A stretch of DNA of 64,000 bases, taken from Dermatophagoides farinae. Taxonomy: Eukaryota; Arthropoda; Arachnida; Sarcoptiformes; Pyroglyphidae. Location: positions 1,531,001 to 1,595,000 of the forward strand of contig NC_134684.1 in assembly GCF_024713945.1 (NCBI RefSeq), written 5' to 3'. Both the position numbers and the translations under genes were made by a program. The notes below the pieces were generated by a model. The model was not told where the DNA came from, searched no databases, and was given only the letters and a program-made list of their open reading frames with translations. Positions 45,793-56,642 of the stretch are shown piece after piece. Position 1 is the first letter of the stretch. The number at the start of each line of letters is the position of its first letter.

Positions 45793-46946
45793 TCACTGTG
45801 TTTGCATATCTGGTGCAGGTTTCTGAGCCATTCCTGAAGTCAGTTTCTTCAATTCACCTATAGCTCGACCTGGATTCAAATGTTTCGGACAGGTTCGTGT
45901 ACAATTCATGATTGTATGACATCGGAACAAAGAAAATGGATCCTTTAGACGTTCAAGGCGTTCTTCGGTAGCCTGATCACGAGAATCGATCACCCATCGA
46001 TAGGCTTGCATCAAAGCTGCCGGACCAAGATATCGGTCGGGATTCCACCAATAACTTGGACAAGAAGTCGAACAACAAGCACATAGAATACATTCATAAA
46101 GGCCGTCCAATTTTTCACGATCTTTAATCGATTGCAGATTCTGTCGATCGCCAACTGGGACATTATCTTTACGTTGCAAATATGGTTGTATTGAACGATA
46201 TTGCTCATAGAATAGGGTTAAATCCTAGAAAATGTCAACGATTCTATTTAGAAAACAGATGCCATAAAATTATTACAAACATACATACCGGTACCAGATC
46301 TTTGACGACAAACATATGCGGCAATGGTAGTACTTTGGTTACTTTATCCACATCACTAATCTTGGCTATACAAGCCAAAGTATTTGTACCATCAATGTTC
46401 ATAGCACAAGAACCGCATATTCCTTCACGACATGATCGTCGAAATGTGAGCGTAGGATCATCTTCATTTTTAATCTTGATCAATGCATCTAATACCATTG
46501 GGCCGCATCTGAATTTTTAGCCAATTTGATAGATGAAACATCAGTATTAACATGTAATATTAAACTTACTCGTTGAGGTCAATTTTATAATTATGTAAAT
46601 AAGGCTTCATTCCAGGTTTTTCTGGATCCTTTAGAATTCGAGAAAAATGATAATAATTTATTTTGATAAATGAAAAATCAATACTTACCCAACGATATAT
46701 TTCGAACGTTTTCATTCGTTTTGGTTTTTCATTATTAACCGACGGTGATGGTGATGATAATGTAGCTGAAGATGTTTGTGTTTGTTGTATACGGACCTAC
46801 GGACATCATAAATGGGGTAAAACTAATGAAATTATTCGAATATAATTTAAATATATAATACTAACCGCATTGATATTGTACAAGGGCAGAAAAAGTCGAC
46901 AAAGACCATTACTATTACGAAGATTATTCATCATAATTGAAGACAT
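45793..46946 (-). CDS. SdhB: Succinate dehydrogenase iron-sulfur subunit, mitochondrial
   Basis: Exons in transcript order are 46946-46866, 46796-46689, 46628-46570, 46508-46289 and 46224-45793, all in phase, giving 299 aa. SdhB carries electrons from SdhA to ubiquinone in complex II. A Ser/Asn-rich presequence is followed by [11 protein letters not shown]. The [2Fe-2S] ligands are C109, C114, C117 and C129 ([10 protein letters not shown] ... LAC). The [4Fe-4S]/[3Fe-4S] domain has [12 protein letters not shown] and [16 protein letters not shown]. The fold-defining [21 protein letters not shown] stretch is intact. Introns are 61-80 bp. It is divergent from SSR3. Confidence 0.97.
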
Positions 46947-47317
46947 TTTATAACAAATCTAAATTGTGACTATTATTATTAAATAATAAATAAAATTATA
47001 ATTTATAATTTAATGGAACAATAAATATCAAATTTTTAAATCAAAAGGTCTCTTGCAGCTGTAAGCTATAACCTTCGAGACGATAGCAAATCAACGTTGT
47101 CAATAGAAAACAGAATTTATATGAAAAGAAAAACATTTTAGTCATTATAGCCGCTTTTGTGTAAATAGAGTCGAAATTGAGATTGCATGCAGACGTGTAC
47201 ACTTTGTGCATCTGAATCTGTCTGTGCGTGATTTGAAGCATTTCCTTCATACAATTGTATACAATTGTTCATCCATATTCCACATTTAATAAAACCGGTC
47301 AAAAGAATCAATAGACA
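46947..47317. promoter_or_regulatory. Divergent promoter SdhB / SSR3, with a 69-codon ORF
   Basis: A 371 bp gap between divergent starts. The middle (47041-47250, minus strand) is unusually non-repetitive and holds an ATG-initiated 69-codon frame ending RLEGYSLQLQETF. I recognise no family. It may be a chance ORF in promoter/UTR sequence or a small unannotated gene. A TATA-like GTATACAATTG lies close to the SSR3 side. Confidence 0.4.
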
Positions 47318-47926
47318 ATGACCACTTCAAAGAAAATGTTGACACGTGAAGAGGAGCTTTTGCTCCAGGATTTTTCCCGTAAAATCAGCCGAAAAGCAAT
47401 GATAATGTTTTATGGCATTGCATTGGTTGTATCAATTGTGCCACTTTGTAAGTATTATTTGTTGTGAATTTAATATCAATGCTTAATAATTTATTATCTC
47501 ATAGGGTTATATCTTCGAATCTATCAATTGGAATTGGAATCCTATTGGATTTTGTTTATCATTGGATCATTAGTCAATACATGGCTTGTAGCATTTGGCT
47601 ATAATAATGTAAAATTTGTACTGAAACATAAAATTGCTCAGAAACGTGAAGATGCTGTCGCTAAAGAAGTGCTACAATCACTTTCTGGCCAACAACAAAT
47701 CATGAACAAAAAGGAAAAAGATGAACGAATATTATGGAAGAAAAATGTGGTAGCCGATTTTGAGGCAACAACTTATTCAATTTTCTACAACAATGCCATC
47801 TTCTATACAATGGTCATTCTTGGTTCATTTTATGTTTTCCGTTCGTTTAGTCCGACATTGAATTATTTGCTTTCTGTTGTTGGTTCTGGTGCTGTGGTCG
47901 CATTATTGTCTACGGGATCCAAATAA
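47318..47926 (+). CDS. SSR3: Translocon-associated protein subunit gamma (TRAP-gamma)
   Basis: Exons 47318-47447 and 47505-47926 give 183 aa. TRAP-gamma is a four-helix ER membrane subunit of the signal-sequence receptor complex next to Sec61. The N-terminal cytosolic part (EEELLLQDFSRKISRKA) and the central block (AFGYNNVKFVLKHKIAQKRE, then KEKDERILWKKNVVADFEAT) match the family. It ends VVALLSTGSK as in vertebrates. The W codon is split by the 57 bp intron. AATAAA lies at 47986. It converges on PRORP with 119 bp between stops. Confidence 0.96.
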
Positions 47927-48045
47927 ATTTCTGAGAAATTGATTGTATTCTATACATTTTTTTTAAATTTACTTTAAAAAACATGAATAAATTTCAATGA
48001 TGATTTATCACTCAACGAATTGACAAACAAACAAAAAAAAATTAT

Positions 48046-49884
48046 TTAACTTTGATTGGCACAAATCCAACCAATCTTATGATCATCATTATCATAGGGA
48101 TCAGGAACTAATACAACTGGTATATGTAAAATGGGCAATTTTGATTCATCATTATGATGGACATGAATTTTCGTATCAAATTGATTTGGATATCGTAACA
48201 TCATACTTTGTTCGATCCGAATCTGACGTGATTTGAGCCATCTTTTGAACAATAGTCCTAGATTTGGTCGTGATTCATTTTCATTATTATTCTGTGAATC
48301 GAATGAACCATTTCGATACCAATCAGTGAATTTATTAAGATGATCCTTAAAATGATCGGATGATAGAATCATTGTATGAGGATGTTGAATGGCAGCATAT
48401 AGTATGTAATTATCATCACGTGTACGATCGAGTAAAAGACTTAAATCAATGCGATCTGGATGTCGTTGACACATACGTCTAAGTTGAAACCATGATTTCA
48501 TATGCTGTCGACCAATCAACAATATTCGTTCATATCGATACGTTAGACGATTCTGTTCCATCAATGTAACAATCTGGTTATCGATATCTTTCACTTTATA
48601 CACTTTAGCAAATGTTCGTAAACCAGTTTTATCATTAACAATGGATTTAGAACGTCGATAACTGACATTAAGTCCATCGACAATTAAATCATATCGTGGT
48701 TTTGAATTATTAACTTCATCATTGTCATCATTGTCTATCAGAGTTTTTGTCTCAAAATCCATCAACTGTAAATGATATTCTGTAAGATTATCCATCATGT
48801 ATTTATCATTTGAATCGAAAATTATAGATTTAAAATGATGTTTTAATTGGTAGAATTCTTCGTTATTTAATCCAGTTAGCTGGTTACCACAGCATGGACA
48901 AATACCCTTCTTTGGATCGATTTGAACATCTTGAATGTTTTGATATCCCAGTTTTTGTTTGAGTAATTTATCCACTAATATCACCATGTCATCGGCTAGT
49001 AAAGGTGTATGAAGATCACTTAAACATTTTATCATTTCGATAAGATTCTGTCTCGAAAATTTTCGACTTAAACGAGTTTTGGCAATCAATGAAATTAATT
49101 TTCCAACAGTAGTAAGATCAATGTCATTAATGAAATGAGAATTTTTCCGTAAAAATAATAGCAATTCTTCCGATAATTGATGATTAATCAGAGATTGGAA
49201 TAAAATTTGTATAAGTTCTAAACGTAAACTAAATGCATGTTTTCGAGATGCTAAGAATAGAGGCAATAGTTGACATGCTAATCGACAGTTTTCAGCTGAT
49301 GATTGTGCAAGTGCTTTGACTATATCGATTACGACTGGTTTGATTTGAACCGAATCTTCAGCAACTGATAAGGCAATTTGTCGGATGAATTCCAATTGTT
49401 GATCGGATAAATATTGGGGATATTGACTTAAAAATACACAGAATCGAACCGATGCAATTTTGTTAGATCGTAATGTTTCTGATTCGGCAACAAAATTAGC
49501 TATCTTCTGGAATAGATCGGCATCTAGTTGATATTGTTCATCATACATTTGGACTTTGTTTACATCGAAAGCAGAAAGCAATGCAAATTCAAAATTTGTA
49601 GGAAAATGTATCTGACGTTCATACAGTTGTTTGCATACATCATGCCAATCGAATGGTTTGCTATCAGAAACTGATGATACATAGATTTCATTAATTGCAT
49701 TACGTAACACTGCTAAACGTCCAAGTTTACGTTCTTCGATTCGTTTTGAAACTGAAGCCGCAAATGTCCGTATAATTGATGAATATATTGTTGTCGTATG
49801 GTTTGGCCAAAATATTGATAATGATTGCCATTTTTGGATTAATCGACGACCAACAACTATGTTGAACATTTCGTTAGGATTCAT
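48046..49884 (-). CDS. PRORP: Mitochondrial protein-only RNase P catalytic subunit (PRORP/MRPP3)
   Basis: Encodes 612 aa in a single exon. It cleaves the 5' leader of mitochondrial pre-tRNAs. The N-terminus is basic and hydroxylated with few acids (a likely targeting peptide, to about residue 50). Helical PPR-like repeats occupy roughly 60-300. A CPCC pair (about residues 330-333) and a downstream His and Cys (HIPVVLV...GWIC) fit the structural zinc site. The metallonuclease begins at DLIVDGLNV (Asp at about 403) and continues with DRTRDDNYILYAAI and MILSSDHFKDH, which supply the metal-binding aspartates. Length is close to human MRPP3 (583). In animals this protein needs the MRPP1/2 partners, which are not in this window. 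Confidence 0.93.
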   Translation of the reverse strand: MNPNEMFNIVVGRRLIQKWQSLSIFWPNHTTTIYSSIIRTFAASVSKRIEERKLGRLAVLRNAINEIYVSSVSDSKPFDWHDVCKQLYERQIHFPTNFEFALLSAFDVNKVQMYDEQYQLDADLFQKIANFVAESETLRSNKIASVRFCVFLSQYPQYLSDQQLEFIRQIALSVAEDSVQIKPVVIDIVKALAQSSAENCRLACQLLPLFLASRKHAFSLRLELIQILFQSLINHQLSEELLLFLRKNSHFINDIDLTTVGKLISLIAKTRLSRKFSRQNLIEMIKCLSDLHTPLLADDMVILVDKLLKQKLGYQNIQDVQIDPKKGICPCCGNQLTGLNNEEFYQLKHHFKSIIFDSNDKYMMDNLTEYHLQLMDFETKTLIDNDDNDEVNNSKPRYDLIVDGLNVSYRRSKSIVNDKTGLRTFAKVYKVKDIDNQIVTLMEQNRLTYRYERILLIGRQHMKSWFQLRRMCQRHPDRIDLSLLLDRTRDDNYILYAAIQHPHTMILSSDHFKDHLNKFTDWYRNGSFDSQNNNENESRPNLGLLFKRWLKSRQIRIEQSMMLRYPNQFDTKIHVHHNDESKLPILHIPVVLVPDPYDNDDHKIGWICANQS

Positions 49885-50440
49885 TCAAAAAAATCAACCA
49901 GTAAAAAAAACATGTGAAAAATTATTTTAAAAAAATTCAAGCATCAAATCCATTCATAAAATACGTTATTAAAGGAATTTGCTTTATTCAATATCTGAAA
50001 AAAAATCGAAATTGAAATTCTCTCGAAAGAATAATGAAAATAAAGTAATTAAGTAGTGCCATCAAAAATGGATGACAAAATGAAATGATAAACATCAAAT
50101 GATTTGTTTGTGTTTTTTTTAAACAGTTATAGTTATAGTTGACACAATTAATGGATAATAATAAATATAAGACAAACAAAAACAAAATATGGATATTTGA
50201 CTTTTCTTACTTTTTAGCAGATTCTTTAACAAAATATAAATGAAAATAATAATCATTGAAGAAATAAAGAGAAGACAAAATAGACACTTGTACATTTTTT
50301 TTTTTGTTGAATCACGCGTGTAAACAGATGATGTCGTTAGCTCGTTTTTTTTTTTTTTTTTTTTTTTTGATTCTGAAAAAAATAAACGAATCGAGCTGAA
50401 ACGGAAAGACGCAAACCTTGAAGCAGGCATCACATTTTTT
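49885..50440. other. Gap between PRORP and KLHDC10
   Basis: Holds the PRORP promoter/5' UTR and the KLHDC10 3' UTR; both genes read leftwards. A T-run of about 24 bases lies near 50345-50369. No coding segment. Confidence 0.55.
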
Positions 50441-53400
50441 TTAGAATTTCGGAAGATTCAATAGATTGTAGCTGATTTGCATACATTGAAAATACTCGTG
50501 CAGATATTTGATGGATAATCGTGGTTTCGTATGATGTCGGTATGGATCATTCTTTTTTCGTTTGCTTTCGGTACAACCACCAGAAATATTATTATTTTCG
50601 GAGACATTATTTTGTTTATTATTATGAAGAAATTTAATGATAGCTTCTTGGGCCATCCGTTGTAACGATGGTACTGATAACCAGCATCGATACATTGCAT
50701 CACTACGGCGTTTACGTTGAACACAATTGACACCGCCAAACACAAACATTTCTCCATCATTCGGACTTATAGTAGCTGAATGAAAATAACAAGGCTGTGG
50801 TAATGAACAGCCAACATGTTTTGTCCATTGTAATGTTTCAAGATCTAAACTCCAACAATCGGCGAAAGCTTGTCGTTGATCTGCACCACCAACCATATAG
50901 ATTAATCGACCAATTTGTCCACAATCATGACTGTAACGAGCAGCTGGATACATTTGTTCTTGGCCACTTTGCCAAGGTTTGGATTCCGCCAAGGACCATT
51001 GTTTGGCAGCTAAATCGAATACTGGTATCTAGAAAAAAAAAGATCATTACAACTATGACTCAAACTTGGGTATGAAAAAAGTAACTTACTTTATCCATTG
51101 AAAATGATTGGCCTGAAGTTCCACCACCGATTATGAATAATTTTCTTTGATACAAAGCCATTTCATGACGATATCGAGGTTCAATTGATTCAGGTGTGCG
51201 GGATAATAGTCGCCATTTTCGAGTTTGTAAATTAAATTCATGTAGATTAAGGGAATAATCGAAACCCGTCGTACCACCACAAACATAGATTAAGTCATTA
51301 TCTCGATCATAGCAAATGGCTTGACCATATGCGGGTTCTGGGATCTCTGAATCAATCTGATTTGGCTGATCATCGGAAGAAACATCGACACCATCTTCGA
51401 TGGAGTGGGATTCATTTTCATAAATTACTCGTGACCAATGAAGACGGTCAAGATCACAAATGTACATTTTATTGCTGCTGGACGAACCGAATGGCATTCC
51501 GCTGCCACCATATATCATTAGACGATTAGGTTCAAGTAGCAGAGCACATGGTGAGGCCAATTCAACCGGAGCCGTTCCACTACATCGAAGATAATGCCAT
51601 GTTTGTGTCAATTTTGAGTATCGCCATAATTCTTTGAAAAGAGGTTTTGTTTTCTTCCATTGTTCATCATCTGGTACTCGTGCACTGGCTAAAACATCAG
51701 GATTAAATCCACCAAATAGATAAACATAATGTTTATCCGATACGATTCGATGTCCAGAACGTGCCAATGGACAGAGACCTTTAACGACACCTTTGAAAAT
51801 GATATTGAGATTCAATAAAAAACAACGAAATCTTATCAAAGAAGCAACTAACCATTTTTGTTCAACAATTCGAATTTAAATGTTCGATGTGTATATGTAG
51901 ACAAACTATTAGTGGCTGCAAGAAGATTACTACGATGATATGACCATGTATAGGACATATTTGGTACAACATAATCAACTTGGCGATAATGATAATAATG
52001 ATGATCAATAATCTCTTCCATATTCTTATTATGTTTTTTATTCATTGGACGGTAAACATTCGATTGCCATTGGGAAGGAATTATTGATTCTTTTGAATCA
52101 TGTACGTCAGCACCAATCGTTATTGAATTTTTTCGCATTTGAATTAAATTATGATCATGTTGTTCGGTCGACGATATTGTTGAATCAAGAATGTGTTGCC
52201 GTTGTTCATTGTTATTATTATTATTATGATGTTGATGTTCGGTCGAAACGATCGGATTATTGTGATCAATCAAATCTAACATTCCTATATCACCGTTGTC
52301 CACCATGATCAATTCATCATGCGGTTGTTGTTGTTGTTGTGGTTGTGCTGATGTTGATCTGCATACTACATCCATTACAGCCAGTTCATTATGCTCAATG
52401 TTAACATTATTAACTTGTTTCGATTGCTCGCCACCGATGGCGCTTTCATCATATTCATCATCATCATCACCGTTTATAAGATGTTCATCATCATTATTTT
52501 GATCATCTTCATCATCATCATCGTCATCATGAGAATGATGATTTGAATGAAATATTGAATTGAATAAATTGGTTCGAATAAAATTAGGTATCTTCAACAA
52601 TATAGATGAAGAATTCTTTTTCCCATTATTATGATTATGATTATGATGATTACAATGGGCACCCATACTAGATGAACATGAACTTTGACATGTCGATGTA
52701 GATGATGTTGATTCTATTCTCTGTTGTGAAACTGTAAGGTTATTTTCTGTTGAATCCTGTTCACCATGATGATTATGATGGTGACCATCACCATGATGAT
52801 GGCGTCTATTGCGAAGGAATCGGAAATTAAATCGTTTATGTTTTTGATTGACAATCGAATTTGATCGTGATGCAGCTGCAGCTGCATTAATTCGTCGATT
52901 TATACGTTCGATAGCCAATGATTGTGGTTGACGTTGTTGTTCTCCCACTTTTTCCTCCTCATCATCATCATCATCAACATCCGGAATGAATAATTCACCA
53001 TCATCGATAGCATCGATATCATCGTCCTCATTTTCTTCATCATCTGTTTGCACATCGTTTTCATCATCCTCTTCGGGAACTAATGCAACTAAATCAGCTT
53101 CATCTTCTTCACCAACTTCTTCAATATCTTCAATCAAATCATCATCACCATCTATTACATTATCATTTGCCTCTCCATTTTTATTTGCTTGTTGATGAAT
53201 ATTTCGAAATATGACCTGCTGATATCGTCGTCGTCTACGACGACGGCTTTTATTTGCATCAGCTACTGTCGATGATGATGATGATGATGATGAAGTCGAT
53301 TCTTGTTCGCCATCATGATCGATTCTTTGTTGTTGTTGTTGTTGTTGCTGCTGATGCTGATGATGATAACTCCGAATGGACGGAGCTAAAAATATTAATA

Positions 53401-54939
53401 GACCTATGGTTGCGGCTTTTATTCAAAACGATTTATCAAAAAAAAAAATTACAAATTCAATCGGCCCCTTTCAGTGTTTGTTGATGGGTCTCAAATTTCT
53501 TCCTGCTCACTTATTATGTATGTTTCTTGATGTTTTTTTTTCGATATCAATGGGATCAATGTATGTGATGCACTTATCAATCATGTACAGCCACACAGCC
53601 AATATATTGATGATGATCGTTCGTTCTTTTTTTTTGTCTATATTTATATATATAGACTACCGAATTATCAATCAATCAATCAATCAGAAAAAAAACAAAC
53701 AAATACACACTATTGGTGATATTTAAATTTTTTCTCTTGTCACTCGCCAACAATAACAACAACAGGAAAAAAAATGTTCAATTTTGAAACGAAAATCAAA
53801 AAAAAAAATCAAATCAAGGTTCAGGGAATTTAGGATATAATAAAGAATATTAAAAAAAGTGTAATTGAATTTTACAAAAACTTTACACACACACACATAC
53901 ACACAATATAGATACAAGAATATTTATATTGTTTAAAATGTCAGCTATAACACTTTGTTGTTTCTTCTGTGTATTCAAAAAAAAAAAATTTGTCTAAAGC
54001 TAAATCAATTGATTTGATTGTTGATATGTGTGTATTATATGTATGATGTTTGGAATTGTTATTGGACCAAATAGATGATGATTGTAATAAATTGTATAAT
54101 TTTCATTGTTGTTTGATTCTGTTGATTGCTGCTGCTGCTGATGATGATGTTGATGATTTACCAAAACGTAAAAAGGTATCCACCAAAGAACATAAAAAAA
54201 AATTCGAATATCAATATTCTTTGCCAAAAACGATAAATGATGATGATGATGATGATGGAGATGATAATCGAATTATTTTTTTGTTAACTCTTTATGATGA
54301 AGTTTCGAGAATTCTCTAATCACATAGAAAAAAAAGCCACATTTGATATAAAAGGACCTATCAATTTCAATGTATATGTGTGTATGCTTTTGTGGCTCTC
54401 GTTGTTGACGCTATTGTTTTGTTTGATGATTAAATAATGCTTGCTCACTTTCTCTCACTAATATATGTTGATGGTTCGCTTTCGTCGATTTGTGATGTGT
54501 GTGTGTGTGTTTGCTCTTACACACGGATGCTTATAGCTAAAATGGCTGTTTCTGAATGTAATATGTTGGCAAGATTGTTTTTTTTATATGATTTCAAATC
54601 TTGCATTCAATGATGATGATGATGATGATGATTAGTGCTAATTTTGATGAATGTTAATGTTAATTGATTTATCATAAATAATCTTGAAAAATATGGGTAG
54701 ACATTTTTCTTTAGACCAACCATTAATGAGAATGTGCTGATGTGTATTGATGAAAACACAAAGCAACGTATACATTGGACAAATGTAAAAATAGATACGT
54801 GAGCAACATCAAGCAAGCAATAGGTTTTAAACAATAATTCGTTGTTATTATGTGTGTGGACATTGGCTATACCTCTACCAATACTACTATTACTACTACT
54901 AGTACTACTACTACTACTGCAAAAATAAAACTTACCCAT
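50441..54939 (-). CDS. KLHDC10: KLHDC10-type kelch-repeat protein with long acidic N-terminal extension
   Basis: Exons in transcript order are 54939-54936, 53385-51853, 51790-51090 and 51028-50441, in phase, giving 941 aa. KLHDC10 (Drosophila Slim) is a substrate adaptor of a cullin-2 ubiquitin ligase. Six kelch blades are visible in the last 430 residues: YVYLFGGFNP, LMIYGGSGMPFG, IYVCGGTTGFDYS, LFIIGGGTSG, IYMVGGADQ and MFVFGGVN. Between the first two come FKELWRY and a Trp-rich strand. The KLHDC10-specific C-terminal part WLSVPSLQRMAQEAIIKFL is present. The large second exon has no ATG before about residue 160. A 4-nt first coding exon (ATG G) at 54939-54936 with a GTAAGT donor supplies the start and correct phase. 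Residues 1-510 are low-complexity (His, Gln, Asp, Ser); human KLHDC10 lacks this extension. Confidence 0.88.
53386..54935 (-). other. KLHDC10 intron 1
   Basis: A 1.55 kb intron between the 4-nt coding start exon and exon 2. It contains GAT repeats (about 54609-54631), an ACT run (54892-54918) close to the donor, and A/T tracts. A plus-strand Asp-rich frame at 54050-54319 starts only at TTG and is not supported as a gene. Confidence 0.55.
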
Positions 54940-55469
54940 TTTTTACACGTAAACAGGATGGAATTTTTTTTTTTTTTGTTCTCATTTCTTCTGAATTTAC
55001 GTTATAGCTGGAAAGACACTATATGGTTATAGTTGTAGTTTTTTTTTTTGGCAATATGTTCACAAATGGACATTGTGTTTGTGTGATATTAAGGTAACAA
55101 ACAAAAGTGGTGGTCATAGTAAGTGAGCGGTTGGTTGTGTATATATATATATGCAGTACAGATATTGATGCGAAAATTTTATTCTGGACGAAGGACCAAA
55201 AAAAAAAAAAAAAAATTTAGGCTAAGTTCAATGTCAACCAAGTACATATGTATGTATTATACTGATGACTGTATTATATCCTTTTTATGATTCTGAACCG
55301 CTACCTTTCAACGAATCAATTAATTCGTAAGTAATTCAATAGATGGCACCGAGATCAGATTAATTGATTGATTTGACCATTATTATTTATTAAATGTTCG
55401 TTAAAATATATTTTTTTTTTTTTGAAAAAATTAGAATTGCTATTCCAAATCAACAACATCGAATTTATT
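54940..55469. other. Gap between KLHDC10 and the small membrane protein gene
   Basis: A 530 bp AT-rich stretch with T-runs and a TA repeat (about 55141-55152). A CTCF-like TAGATGGCACC lies at 55340. It must hold the KLHDC10 promoter and the 3' UTR of the next gene. Confidence 0.5.
55339..55350. promoter_or_regulatory. Candidate CTCF-like motif
   Basis: ATAGATGGCACC resembles the motifs at 2281, 18055 and 25897, and again lies between genes. This is a motif call by eye. Confidence 0.25.
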
Positions 55470-56015
55470 TTATTTGGCCATAGTTTTCGATGTATTTGAT
55501 GAATCAGTATTGCTTGTAGTCAATGTCGTCGTCGTTGTGGTTGTTGTCATTGTTCGATTTTTTTTATCGGATGTTTTTGTTGTTGTTGCTGTTGCATTGG
55601 TTGTTGTTCCACTCATACCTGTGGTAAATGTCGAACTAGGCCTCCCTGTTGAAGTTCTTAATGAATCATAAGTAAAATGATCATGAGGATTACGTTGATT
55701 ACATCCCCACATGAATATAATCAATGTGGCAAAAAAACCGACAAATAGGATGGCTGCAAGAAACACTGGTAATATTCCATCTGTGTTGTTTGGTGTTACA
55801 AAAAAAATAAAAAAATAGAAAATCCCACATACAACAATTTATCATCACTTACGTAACCGACTCATCGATACATGACTGGAGGATGTAATCATTTCATGTT
55901 CTTTTACTGTTGCTGGTTGATGATAATGATGTTTATCTTCGAAACGAAATCCTTCATTGAGCCACAAAATGGCCATAAATTGTAGAAAAATTATTGGCAT
56001 AATAACACAATACAT
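55470..56015 (-). CDS. Unrecognised small two-helix membrane protein with Thr-rich tail
   Basis: Exons 56015-55853 and 55780-55470 are joined at a GTAAGT donor and an ACACAG acceptor, in phase, giving 157 aa. The start is the ATG encoding MYCVIMPIIFLQFMAILWL. That hydrophobic stretch is a signal peptide or first helix. A short polar loop (EGFRFEDKHHYHQPATVKEHE) leads to a second helix, ILPVFLAAILFVGFFATLIIFMW. A cytosolic-looking segment CNQRNPHDHFTYDSLR follows, then a tail rich in Thr with Ser/Asn. I recognise no family. Confidence in coding comes from both exons carrying membrane helices and the junction keeping frame. It could be a type I membrane protein with a tiny ectodomain. It lies between KLHDC10 and the orcokinin gene on the same strand. 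Confidence 0.6.
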
Positions 56016-56642
56016 GATGGAAGCTTTGGTTTTTTTTCTGGACAAACACTACCCGAATATATATAATGACAAAATTCGAATTCATATATAAATCATATTC
56101 GATCGAATAATTCGCGAATTATTTTCTTCACATATGTATACACGTCATTTGTGTAGGACAAAAAATTTTTTTTTTATTTATTTATTTAATTAAATCATCA
56201 AAACATCAAATAACTTAATATTTTCTTTAAAATTCCTTTATGCATAACAATCAATCAATCAATCGAACAAACAAACAATTCGGTGAATTATAAATCGAAA
56301 CAAATGGAATTTTTTTCGTTTTTTCAAAAAAAAAAAAAAATCTCGAGGTCAAAATATTTCATTCATTCATGGTTTTTAATGTGGTTGGTGCCCGGTAAGT
56401 GGATAGTTGGTGGGGTGATGGATGTTTTGTGGTTGGTTGTTTGGTTGGTTGGTTGCAATAAATATGTTTCATCATTTTGTTGTTTTTGTTGTTGTTTTAG
56501 GCTTCGCTGTGTTCAACAAGAAATATTTTTTAAATGTAAATTAAAATGGTGTTTGTAGTGTGTGTGTGTGTTGTTGTTGTTGATTGACAAACACCAAACC
56601 CCAAAACACATTGATTCAAAGTGGGTGTGTATTTTGTATTTA
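56016..56642. other. Gap downstream of the orcokinin gene
   Basis: A 0.6 kb AT-rich region with CAAT and GGTT short repeats and TG/TTG tracts. It contains the orcokinin 3' UTR. No coding segment. Confidence 0.55.

Noticed and set aside
54050-54319. Plus-strand Asp-rich 89-codon frame
   Set aside because: It has no ATG, begins right after a stop, lies inside KLHDC10 intron 1, and is dominated by GAT repeats. A splice acceptor was not found.
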